From contig DUVO01000067.1 in assembly GCA_012841005.1 (NCBI GenBank), forward strand, positions 1 to 5,268: a DNA stretch of 5,268 nucleotides. The letters run 5' to 3'. Below are positions 1 to 5,230 of the stretch, one piece after another (position 1 is the stretch's first letter; every line of letters begins with the position of its first letter). The notes beneath the pieces were generated by a model. The model saw only the letters and a list, made by a program, of their open reading frames with translations. It searched no databases and was not told where the DNA came from. The translations under genes were made by a program, and so were the position numbers. Origin of the DNA: Bacillota bacterium (GTDB lineage: Bacteria > Bacillota > DTU030).

Positions 1-537
1 AGGGGGGGCGGGGATTTCCGCAGGGAACAGACTCCCGCCCAGATTGCTGCTGTGGCCGAGAGTTTAAACAATATTGAAATGCAGCTGGATACCTACCGGG
101 AAAACCTGGAGGAGATGGTCAGCTCCCTGGAAGAGCGCCAAGCCTACCTGGAGGCCAAGCCTTCCATCTGGCCGGCCCGGGGGCGCATAACATCCCGGTA
201 CGGATACCGGCGTTCTCCCTTCAGCGGGAAGCGGGAATTTCACCAGGGGGTGGACGTGGCTGCACCCCGTGGCACACCGGTTGTGGCCACAGGCGCCGGT
301 GTTGTGACCTTTGCCGGCTGGCGTTCAGGCTACGGCCGGACAGTGATGATTAATCATGGATACGGCTATAAAACCTTTTACGCCCATAACGACAGCATCA
401 AGGTTAAAGTAGGTCAGCAGGTTAGTAAGGGTCAGGTGATTGCCTATATGGGAAGTACGGGAAGAAGTACCGGCTCCCATGTCCACTACGAAGTGCACGT
501 CAATGGCAAACCCACCAACCCGGCAAATTATATGTAG
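1..537 (+). CDS. M23 family (LytM-type) metallopeptidase, 5' end missing
   Basis: This is a zinc endopeptidase that cuts peptidoglycan cross-bridges or stem peptides outside the membrane. The frame is open from base 1, so the gene begins before the window and 178 residues are visible. A GTG at 52 is in frame, but it lies inside an evident coiled-coil-like stretch (about residues 15-55, rich in L/E/Q) that typically precedes the domain, so I do not take it as the start. The catalytic domain begins at the SIWPARGRITSRYG motif. The zinc ligands are visible: HQGVD (His at 241-243, Asp at 253-255) and HVH (478-486, second His the ligand). The YAH histidine lies at 385-387. GSTGRSTGSHVHYEVHVNG is the standard C-terminal signature, so the enzyme looks active. 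A signal peptide or membrane anchor is presumably upstream of the window. It is followed by a bactofilin, which suggests a role in local wall remodelling. The family is certain; the substrate bond is not known. Confidence 0.95.
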   Translation, partial: RGGGDFRREQTPAQIAAVAESLNNIEMQLDTYRENLEEMVSSLEERQAYLEAKPSIWPARGRITSRYGYRRSPFSGKREFHQGVDVAAPRGTPVVATGAGVVTFAGWRSGYGRTVMINHGYGYKTFYAHNDSIKVKVGQQVSKGQVIAYMGSTGRSTGSHVHYEVHVNGKPTNPANYM

Positions 538-648
538 CAATCAGCAGCATAGAAGTAGGAGGAGGGATCCTGTCGCCAGCCTGGACAGCGTCAGTGAAAT
601 TGATTTAGGACGCCTGCTTAAAATATGATGCCGCCAGGGGTGAGGGAA

Positions 649-1065
649 ATGTTCAAGAAAAAAGAACAGCAGAGGGCTAATTTTGAAGAAGTAGATACGA
701 TTATCGGGAGCGGGAGTGAGTTTCAGGGAACCATTGTAGTTCAGGGAACCCTGAGGGTTGACGGCCGGGTGAGTGGTGACATACACGTACAGGGAGACCT
801 CATCGTGGGCGAGAAAGGGCAGGTCAATGCCAATATCAAGGCCAGGCATGTCACCATAGCAGGCGAGCTCAGGGGGGATCTGGAGTTGGAAGGGACCCTG
901 GAGCTTACCTCGTCGGGACAGCTCTTCGGGGATATTGCCGTTGCCAACCTTATCGTTGGTGAAGGTGCAAGCTTCCAGGGTAATTGCAAAATGCAAGCCA
1001 CCGGAAGTAAGGGGCAGAAAAAGAGACAACTGCGGCCCGGGGAAGAAAAGACAAACGAAGCCTAA
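649..1065 (+). CDS. Bactofilin (polymer-forming cytoskeletal protein)
   Basis: The product is 138 residues. Residues about 18-115 form the repetitive bactofilin beta-helix (PF04519): short strands of alternating V/I/L with G/D turns, for example VVQGTLRVDGRVSGDIHVQGDLIVG. The ends are charged and flexible, with a basic tail KGQKKRQLRPGEEK. Bactofilins self-assemble without nucleotide into membrane-associated filaments that position wall enzymes. The N-terminal MFKKK resembles the short membrane-binding motif known in the family. I chose ATG 649 over ATG 625 because AGGGGTGA (636-643) sits five bases upstream and the MF start is typical. ATG 625 has no good ribosome site and would add MMPPGVRE. 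The M23 peptidase gene ends 111 bases upstream on the same strand, probably in the same transcript. Bactofilin/M23 pairing is well established in other bacteria, for example Helicobacter CcmA with Csd proteins, so a shared morphogenetic job is a reasonable inference. Confidence 0.93.
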   Translation: MFKKKEQQRANFEEVDTIIGSGSEFQGTIVVQGTLRVDGRVSGDIHVQGDLIVGEKGQVNANIKARHVTIAGELRGDLELEGTLELTSSGQLFGDIAVANLIVGEGASFQGNCKMQATGSKGQKKRQLRPGEEKTNEA

Positions 1066-1138
1066 TACCAGATGCGACAAGAGGTGGGAAAGGGCATAAT
1101 TCCTTCCGGTTAGCACCAATAGCCTGGCAGCAAAGGGT

Positions 1139-1165
1139 AACCCCATGGTACAGCATGGGGTTTTC
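1139..1165 (+). terminator. Rho-independent terminator after bactofilin
   Basis: A perfect nine-base-pair stem, AACCCCATG (1139-1147) with CATGGGGTT (1154-1162), has a six-base loop and is followed by TTTTC. It lies 73 bases after the bactofilin stop and ends 19 bases before the lipid kinase start. It therefore separates the wall-remodelling pair from the next genes, or attenuates read-through into them. Confidence 0.85.
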
Positions 1166-1183
1166 TTATGGGGGTGGAAGTGA

Positions 1184-2056
1184 ATGGGGATAAAGTTTAT
1201 TATAAACCCGGTGGCCGGCCGGGGTAAGGGACGACGGGTTTGGGATTCAGTGCGAAAAATGCTGGACCAGGAGGGATATCCCTATACGGCAGCCTTTAGC
1301 ACCCGGCCCGGAGAAGCGCCAATTCTGGCCCGCCGGGCCGCTCTCGAAGGGTGCCGGGTGGTGGTCGCCCTGGGCGGCGACGGCACTGCCCATGAGGTTG
1401 CAAATGGCATTATGGGGTCGGGGGCAGCCCTGGGGATTGTCCCGGCCGGGACCGGCAGTGATTATATCCGCAGTTTGCCGATACCTAAAGATCCCCTGGA
1501 TGCCGCCCGGGCCATTTATACCGGTCGCCGGCTCACTGTGGATGTGGGATTGGTAAATAACCGGTATTTTCTCGGGGTGACAGGCATTGGAATGGACGCA
1601 GAGGTGTGCCGGCGGGTGAATGAAGATATTACCTGGCTGCGGGGCAAAGCGGCCTATATTGCCGGGGTGTTGGCGACCCTGGTTACTTACTGCCCCCGGC
1701 CGGTCCGCATCGTCATGGACCGGCACACGGTCGAAGAAGAGGTAATGCTTGTGGCGGTGGCCAATGCCAGATTTTTCGGCGGCGGCATGGAGATTGCCCC
1801 CCAGGCCGACTTGCAGGACGGGTTGCTTGATATCTGTGTGGTGAAGGCCCAGCCCAAACCGGAACTGCTGCGGGTTTTTCCCCGGATCTTTACCGGGTCC
1901 CATACCGGCCACCCGGCCTTCCACACCTACCGGACCCGCAGGGTGCTAATCACCGGGCCAAATCCCTGCCATATCCAGGCAGAAGGGGAGATTATCGGCC
2001 GGCTGCCCCTGGAGGCCAGGGTTCTGCCCGGGGCCCTGCCCGTGATGGTTCGGTAG
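1184..2056 (+). CDS. YegS/BmrU-family lipid kinase (diacylglycerol kinase catalytic domain)
   Basis: The protein has 290 residues, a normal length for soluble DagK/YegS/BmrU lipid kinases. These phosphorylate diacylglycerol or a related lipid with ATP and return it to phospholipid synthesis. Motifs in order are the N-terminal INPVAGRGKG (7-16), nucleotide-binding GGDGT (64-68), PAGTGSD (87-93, often PxGTxND in the family; here SD replaces ND), GIGMDAEV (134-141), NARFFGGGMEIAP (194-206) and DGLLD (212-216), the last a conserved acidic region near the regulatory metal site. There are no transmembrane segments, as expected for a peripheral enzyme. Start ATG 1184 follows a purine-rich GGGGGTGGAAG and places the beta-strand IKFIINP at the usual N-terminus. 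The gene lies directly after a terminator and 56 bases before a phosphoribosyltransferase on the same strand. The exact lipid substrate cannot be read from the sequence. Confidence 0.93.
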   Translation: MGIKFIINPVAGRGKGRRVWDSVRKMLDQEGYPYTAAFSTRPGEAPILARRAALEGCRVVVALGGDGTAHEVANGIMGSGAALGIVPAGTGSDYIRSLPIPKDPLDAARAIYTGRRLTVDVGLVNNRYFLGVTGIGMDAEVCRRVNEDITWLRGKAAYIAGVLATLVTYCPRPVRIVMDRHTVEEEVMLVAVANARFFGGGMEIAPQADLQDGLLDICVVKAQPKPELLRVFPRIFTGSHTGHPAFHTYRTRRVLITGPNPCHIQAEGEIIGRLPLEARVLPGALPVMVR

Positions 2057-2112
2057 TCATAATGATTGCTGGGCGGGGGAAGATAGTGGTGGAGAAGGGA
2101 AGGAGGGAAACC

Positions 2113-2757
2113 ATGCTTTTTTCCGACCGGTATGAGGCAGGGAGAAGACTGGCGGAGAAACTTTCCCATTACCAGGGGCAAAACCCCCTGATCCTGGCCG
2201 TACCCAGGGGGGGTATCCCGGTAGCCCGGGAAATCCTGCGGGTAACGGGGGGAAGGCTGGATCTGGTGATTCCCCGGAAACTTTCTGCCCCCCAAAATCC
2301 GGAATTGGCCCTGGGAGCCGTGGCTCCCGATGGGACGGTGGTCCTTGAGGAAAGGATCGTAACTAAACTGGGGGTTTCCCAAGAATATATAAGGGAAGAG
2401 GTCGCCCGACAGCTGGCCGAAATCCAACGCCGCTTACAGCGGTTCCGGGGCGGGCGGCCCTTCCCCTCCCTGGACGGGGAAATTGTGATAGTGGTAGATG
2501 ACGGGGTGGCAACGGGAGCCACCCTGCGGGCGGCCCTGAGAATGGTCAGGGGGAAAGGGGCCCGGTCCCTGGTCTTAGCTGTCCCCGTTGGACCGCCGGA
2601 GACCATTGCCGCTTTGGGGAGGGAAGTGGATGAACTGGTCTGCCTGGCCACACCGGAGAATTTCTATGCGGTGGGGCAGTTCTACCGGGATTTTACCCAG
2701 ACCAGTGACAGGGAGGTAGAGGCTCTTTTGCAGCAGGTGTGGGACACGAAAGAGTAG
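2113..2757 (+). CDS. Stand-alone phosphoribosyltransferase-domain protein
   Basis: This is a 214-residue type I phosphoribosyltransferase fold protein (PF00156). Seen: the N-terminal FSDRYEAGRRLAEKL (3-17), PRGGIPVA (31-38), RKLSAPQNPELALGAV (55-70), and the PRPP-binding loop VVDDGVATGAT (127-137) with both acidic residues and the small Thr-Gly-Ala-Thr turn intact. The PRGG and RK-nPElAiGA signatures mark the poorly characterised subgroup often annotated 'predicted phosphoribosyltransferase', not the APRT, HPRT or PyrR groups. The acceptor base is unknown. Start: ATG 2113 has AGGAGG (2101-2106) six bases upstream and begins exactly at the conserved FSDR block. An in-frame ATG at 2062 would add 17 residues (MIAGRGKIVVEKGRRET) unlike the family and lacks a comparable ribosome site. 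It probably shares a transcript with the lipid kinase upstream, but no functional link is evident. Confidence 0.88.
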   Translation: MLFSDRYEAGRRLAEKLSHYQGQNPLILAVPRGGIPVAREILRVTGGRLDLVIPRKLSAPQNPELALGAVAPDGTVVLEERIVTKLGVSQEYIREEVARQLAEIQRRLQRFRGGRPFPSLDGEIVIVVDDGVATGATLRAALRMVRGKGARSLVLAVPVGPPETIAALGREVDELVCLATPENFYAVGQFYRDFTQTSDREVEALLQQVWDTKE

Positions 2758-2898
2758 CCCACTGCCTGTATCCAGTCCTCGCTGGGAAACACCGGTTACC
2801 CGCCTAACTAATGAAAAAAGATACTGGCGACAAGAATAAAGGGAAGCACCGGTGTACATAGTAAGCTAGAAGATACTATTCCAGGAGGTGGGAAGGGC

Positions 2899-3147
2899 AT
2901 GGGAAGGCGAGTTGCGGTGGAAGAACAGCTGACCCCGGTCAAGGAATACCTGCAGGCCAGGGGGTACCAGGTTGTAGAACTGCGGCCCCATGTCGAGGCC
3001 GATGCCGTTGTGGTGAGCGGGCAGAATGAAAACATGCTGGGGGGGCATACCATCGCCACCACCGGTCCGGTTATTAACGCCGAAGGAATGACCCCCGAAG
3101 AGGTATACCGGCAGCTGGAAGGGCGGCCAAGGGCCCCGGCGGAATAA
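2899..3147 (+). CDS. YkuS-family (UPF0180) protein
   Basis: This small 82-residue cytoplasmic protein matches the YkuS / UPF0180 family (PF03698) found in spore-forming Firmicutes. The features seen are an N-terminal VAVEEQLTPVKEYLQARGYQVVEL helix-strand, a middle VVVSGQNENMLGG segment, then TTGPVINAEGMTPEEVYRQLE near the C-terminus. The function of the family is unknown; no catalytic motif or cysteine is seen. The start is secure: AGGAGGTG (2883-2890) lies eight bases before ATG 2899. A 141-base gap separates it from the phosphoribosyltransferase, with no clear terminator, so either a shared transcript or its own promoter is possible. It is convergent with yyaC and followed by a strong terminator. 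Confidence 0.85.
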   Translation: MGRRVAVEEQLTPVKEYLQARGYQVVELRPHVEADAVVVSGQNENMLGGHTIATTGPVINAEGMTPEEVYRQLEGRPRAPAE

Positions 3148-3157
3148 AAGGATCAGG

Positions 3158-3192
3158 AAGGGGACTCCTTCCCCGGGAAGGCGGTCCCCTTT
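3158..3192 (+). terminator. Strong hairpin terminator after the YkuS gene
   Basis: The outer stem AAGGGGAC (3158-3165) pairs with GTCCCCTT (3184-3191). An inner stem CCTTCC (3167-3172) pairs with GGAAGG (3176-3181) around a three-base loop, with only a small internal bulge. The T tract is short (TTT), but the stem is very stable. It begins 11 bases after the ykuS stop and closes the plus-strand genes ahead of convergent yyaC. Confidence 0.75.
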
Positions 3193-3216
3193 CCGGCACC
3201 TGTTGCTGTCATGGAT

Positions 3217-3260
3217 AAAAAAAAAAATCTCGGGGAGGCCGGGCAATTGGGGCAGGGCCT
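3217..3260 (-). terminator. Possible terminator for the yyaC transcript (11-base T tract)
   Basis: On the minus strand, about 90 bases past the yyaC stop, AGGCC (3260-3256) can pair with GGCCT (3240-3236) across a 15-base loop. Eight bases later comes a run of eleven T (3227-3217). The T run is striking, but the stem is short and not adjacent to it, so I regard this as only a plausible terminator. Confidence 0.35.
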
Positions 3261-3348
3261 ACCAACAGGTTAGGCACTTAATCTGGTGACGATACGGCAT
3301 GGAGGAGATGTAATCCTTGTGGGCTTGCTACCGGTTGGTCTCCCATTC

Positions 3349-3966
3349 CTATTCTTCTCCCGTAGCCTCTTCTTTACCCGATTGTACCCGCAGAACCGCC
3401 CACTGGATGGCGGAGGCAATGGTCATTGCCATTTTATGGACAAGACCCAGGCGGGTATTCTGCAAAACAAAGTATTCCATAAATCCCCCCACATTAACTG
3501 TGCCCGTGATATATAATTCACCTACAGGGGGAAGTTCCTTATTGACACCGGCTCCGGGGCGCAGAGCCCCCCGGGAGACGGTGATGGTGCCGACATTCTC
3601 CGCCCGTCCCAGGCAGGCATCAAGGGCCAGGACCAGGGGAGTGGAATAATCTTCTTCTATCTCGCGGATTGTAGACGCCAGATTGGCCGCATGAACGGGC
3701 TTTTCCAGGGTTCCCCGCACAACTGTACCCGGCAGGTTCAACTCCTGCAGGCGGGTTCCCGTTAAGGGTCCCAGGGCATCGCCGGTGGAGCGGTCAGTGC
3801 CGATACAGAGTACCAGGAGGGGCCTGCCGTTGACCAGCAGCTCCTGGAAATGCCGGCCAAGGAGTGCTGATAATTTGGGGATTACCAGGGAATCGTGGCA
3901 GCTGATTCGATAATTGCGCCGCCAATCATCTTTCCTGGTCATCACCTGGGAAAAAAGTGGCGGCAT
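3349..3966 (-). CDS. yyaC: Spore protein YyaC (DUF1256, GPR-protease-related)
   Basis: The product is 205 residues and belongs to the YyaC / DUF1256 family, confined to endospore formers and related in fold to the germination protease GPR. Seen: HDSLVIPKL (24-32), the core CIGTDRSTGDALGPLTG (54-70), the segment GTLEKPVHAANLA (85-97), LALDACLGRAENVGTI (113 onward), and TGTVNVGGFMEYFVLQ near the end. Asp63 and Asp116 sit where family-conserved acidic residues are expected; proteolysis itself is predicted, not shown. I chose ATG 3966, with AGGAGGG ending six bases upstream. A TTG two codons earlier is also in frame but overlaps the end of the upstream zinc-ribbon gene and is too close to that ribosome site. 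The stop of the upstream gene is two bases from this ATG, and the AGGAGGG lies inside that gene, so translational coupling is likely. Expression during sporulation is inferred from the family. Confidence 0.93.
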   Translation of the reverse strand: MPPLFSQVMTRKDDWRRNYRISCHDSLVIPKLSALLGRHFQELLVNGRPLLVLCIGTDRSTGDALGPLTGTRLQELNLPGTVVRGTLEKPVHAANLASTIREIEEDYSTPLVLALDACLGRAENVGTITVSRGALRPGAGVNKELPPVGELYITGTVNVGGFMEYFVLQNTRLGLVHKMAMTIASAIQWAVLRVQSGKEEATGEE

Positions 3967-3968
3967 GG

Positions 3969-4115
3969 TCAACCCTCCTGCACGGTGCCGGCTTTTCCCC
4001 GGGCGGCTCGCTGCCGGTAACAGTTATAGCAGAGAAGCCCTTCCCCGTCGGCAAGATTGAGGTCAAAGATTCTCGTCCCACAAAGGGGGCAAGTTGTTTC
4101 CTGTAGACCGGGCAT
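3969..4115 (-). CDS. Small two-CxxC zinc-ribbon protein upstream of yyaC
   Basis: A 48-codon gene reads MPGLQETTCPLCGTRIFDLN, then a short acidic linker, LLCYNCYRQRAARGK and a C-terminal VQEG. CPLC (Cys9, Cys12) and CYNC (Cys29, Cys32) are 16 residues apart, the usual layout of a rubredoxin-like or zinc-ribbon knuckle pair that binds one zinc. The RQRAARGK tail is basic. GGAGGT (4128-4123 on the minus strand) lies seven bases before the ATG, an ideal ribosome site. An overlapping ATG five bases upstream opens another frame that stops early. The TGA overlaps the TTG preceding yyaC and is two bases from the yyaC ATG, so the two are probably co-translated. I do not recognise a named family and cannot assign a function. 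Nucleic-acid or partner-protein binding is possible. The start, ribosome site, paired cysteines and coupling together make it a real gene. Confidence 0.8.
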   Translation of the reverse strand: MPGLQETTCPLCGTRIFDLNLADGEGLLCYNCYRQRAARGKAGTVQEG

Positions 4116-4169
4116 CCTTCATACCTCCATCGCAGGTCTTTTGGTAGTAGTTTACCCAGATCAATAGAA

Positions 4170-4197
4170 GTTTATGGCATCTGTGGCAACACTATGC
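4170..4197 (-). promoter_or_regulatory. Weak candidate sporulation-type promoter for zinc-ribbon gene-yyaC
   Basis: Reading the minus strand, GCATA (4197-4193) is followed after 16 bases by CATAAAC (4176-4170), about 55 bases before the zinc-ribbon start. This resembles the forespore sigma-G pattern (GHATR, then CATWHTA), but the -10 box has two mismatches and the spacer is one base short. A sigma-A reading (TTGCCA, 17 bases, TATTGA) overlaps it and has a poor -10. The proposal rests mainly on the sporulation role of yyaC. Confidence 0.2.
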
Positions 4198-4261
4198 ATG
4201 GTGGCGGTAAATTATTATGACTGTGGGGAAATAGTCAAAAAAAAGTATGGATTAAGAAGGA

Positions 4262-4267
4262 TATAAT
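4262..4267 (+). promoter_or_regulatory. Candidate -10 box of the glycine riboswitch-grdX transcript
   Basis: A perfect TATAAT stands 67 bases before the first aptamer stem. The region 17 bases upstream is an A tract (4237-4244) and not a TTGACA, so the -35 contact would be weak; the A tract might act as an UP-like element. TGACT (4218-4222) and AGTCA (4233-4237) form a spaced inverted repeat just upstream that could be an activator site. Transcription would start near 4274. Confidence 0.5.
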
Positions 4268-4333
4268 CCTTTCCCGGCGAACTAATTAAAGGAAAGATTG
4301 CGAAAAAATCAATAATCTTACGACCTGGATGAT

Positions 4334-4531
4334 ACCTGCGGGAGAGATCCATTTTATGGGCGCCGAAGGAGTAAGGAGGCCGGATGCTGCCCCGGCAGCT
4401 GAAACTCTCAGGCAAAAGTACCGTAGGTGGACGGGCCTCTGGAGAGACCCGCATCAGCAAATGTCGGGCGCCGAAGGGGTAATTTGGCAGACGCATTTGC
4501 CGAAATAATCTCGCAGGCACAAGGGACAGAG
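4334..4531 (+). promoter_or_regulatory. Tandem glycine riboswitch (two aptamers)
   Basis: This is the glycine-sensing leader RNA known as gcvT/glycine riboswitch, with both aptamers present. Aptamer 1: P1 is ACCTGCGG (4334-4341) with CCGTAGGT (4421-4428). The conserved GGAGAG (4341-4346), GGGCGCCGAAGGAG (4358-4371), and ACTCTCAGGCAAAAG (4404-4418) flank a P3 hairpin GCTGC/GCAGC (4386-4399). Aptamer 2: P1 is CTCTG (4437-4441) with CAGAG (4527-4531). GGAGAG (4441-4446), P2 CCCG/CGGG (4448-4451 with 4465-4468), GGGCGCCGAAGGGG (4466-4479), P3 TTTGGCA against TGCCGAAA with a bulge, and CGCAGGCACAAGGGACAGAG (4512-4531) complete it. The short linker (4429-4436) is typical. A leader-linker kink-turn is likely, but I could not resolve it by eye. 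The downstream gene, grdX, is a glycine reductase locus gene, so an ON switch that permits expression when glycine is abundant is expected. Confidence 0.95.
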
Positions 4532-4581
4532 TGCTAATAGGTGTAGCAAACAGCTACCCTGTTTACCGGCTGTCCTTTTTT
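4524..4581 (+). terminator. Riboswitch-controlled terminator (expression platform)
   Basis: GGACAG (4524-4529) pairs with CTGTCC (4570-4575), followed by six T (4576-4581). Inner pairing is possible as GTAGC (4543-4547) with GCTAC (4553-4557), or alternatively AAACAG (4548-4553) with CTGTTT (4559-4564). The left arm shares CAG (4527-4529) with the 3' strand of aptamer 2 P1, so the bound aptamer and the terminator exclude each other. Glycine binding would keep P1 closed, break the terminator base and let polymerase reach grdX. Confidence 0.75.
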
Positions 4582-4620
4582 GCTGGCTGGAAAAGGTGTT
4601 AGCGGGGGGAGAAGGAACGG

Positions 4621-4995
4621 ATGGAATATTTTCTGGTGACCAACAATCCGGAAGTGGAGAAAAAGTACCCCCATCTTGTAGCCTATTCCCTGGAGGGGCC
4701 GGTAATAAGGGTCTTTCTGGAAGTGCGGGATCTTATTCACAAGGGGCACCGCCTCTTGACCCACCCCTTAAGTGGAAGCCTAAAACCAGGGTGTATTCCT
4801 TACAAGACCGTTTTCCTGGGCCCAAAAGGGGAGGGGCTCGCCTTTGATTCCCTCCAGTATATTGAGAACAGTATTGCCGTCTACTACAAGACAGTACCTC
4901 CCACTCCCATCCAATGGACAGGACCACTGCTGGCCGATTATGCGGCCATCGATTTATCCCATGTCGAAGCAGCCATGGATAGTTTGGGCTTCTGA
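4621..4995 (+). CDS. grdX: GrdX family protein
   Basis: The 124-residue protein matches the GrdX family, the first gene of many glycine, sarcosine and betaine reductase operons in Stickland-fermenting and related anaerobes. Seen: FLVTNNPEV (4-12), VFLEVRDLIHKGHRLLTHPLSGSLKPG (31-57, the family hallmark around HPLSGS), PYKTVFL (60-66), and a C-terminal helix DYAAIDLSHVEAAMDSL. It has one cysteine, no signal peptide and no membrane segment. Its biochemical role is unknown. ATG 4621 has an AAGGA ribosome site four bases upstream. The gene is the first after the glycine riboswitch, 39 bases past the terminator T tract, and is followed by a thioredoxin reductase start, which reproduces the classical grdX-trxB order. 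The TGA stop at 4993-4995 gives the usual length. The frame stays open for a further 82 codons, noted separately as a finding. Confidence 0.92.
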   Translation: MEYFLVTNNPEVEKKYPHLVAYSLEGPVIRVFLEVRDLIHKGHRLLTHPLSGSLKPGCIPYKTVFLGPKGEGLAFDSLQYIENSIAVYYKTVPPTPIQWTGPLLADYAAIDLSHVEAAMDSLGF

Positions 4996-5078
4996 ACAAA
5001 CTTCTTTCGCAGTCGTGAACCGTACCAAAACAACCGGCGGCTCAAATTTTTCCGCGTTAAAAGGGGTGAAAAGGTCGC

Positions 5079-5092
5079 CGGTATAAATACCG
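5079..5092. promoter_or_regulatory. Palindrome overlapping a TATAAA box in the grdX-trxB gap
   Basis: CGGTAT-AA-ATACCG is a perfect six-base inverted repeat with a two-base centre, in the 235-base gap between grdX and trxB. It contains TATAAA (5082-5087), which could be a -10 box with TTAAAA (5057-5062) as a poor -35 at 19 bases. It might be an internal trxB promoter with an operator, or a hairpin CGGTA/TACCG with a TAAA loop. The rest of the gap (4996-5230) shows no convincing gene or T-tailed terminator. Confidence 0.3.
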
Positions 5093-5230
5093 AACCGGGA
5101 CAGAAACTAACTCTATTCAATGGGTCGGGATTTCGCAGAGCCCACCGGGCAGCCGGACAGGAGAATTTGCTTTTATCTGCCCATTCCCTGGCATTTTTAG
5201 GAGGGCGACAAATCACAGGAGGTGACTGGT

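Noticed and set aside
1247..1924. A 225-codon open frame on the minus strand inside the lipid kinase gene
   Set aside because: It lies antisense to a gene with all family motifs, its product is Pro/Gly/His-rich with no recognisable domain, and it is explained by high third-position GC.
2062..2112. Longer N-terminus for the phosphoribosyltransferase starting at ATG 2062
   Set aside because: The added 17 residues do not resemble the family, and AGGAGG is placed for ATG 2113.
2812..2862. Possible 16-residue peptide MKKDTGDKNKGKHRCT in the gap before the YkuS gene
   Set aside because: There is no ribosome site, no motif and no supporting context; the gap otherwise shows nothing I can name.
3286..3649. 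Plus-strand frames of 76 and 110 codons opposite yyaC
   Set aside because: They overlap the well-supported yyaC gene antisense, lack credible ribosome sites and match nothing I recognise.
4215..4520. A 101-codon minus-strand frame across the riboswitch
   Set aside because: The sequence is fully explained by the two conserved glycine aptamers, and the peptide has no recognisable feature.
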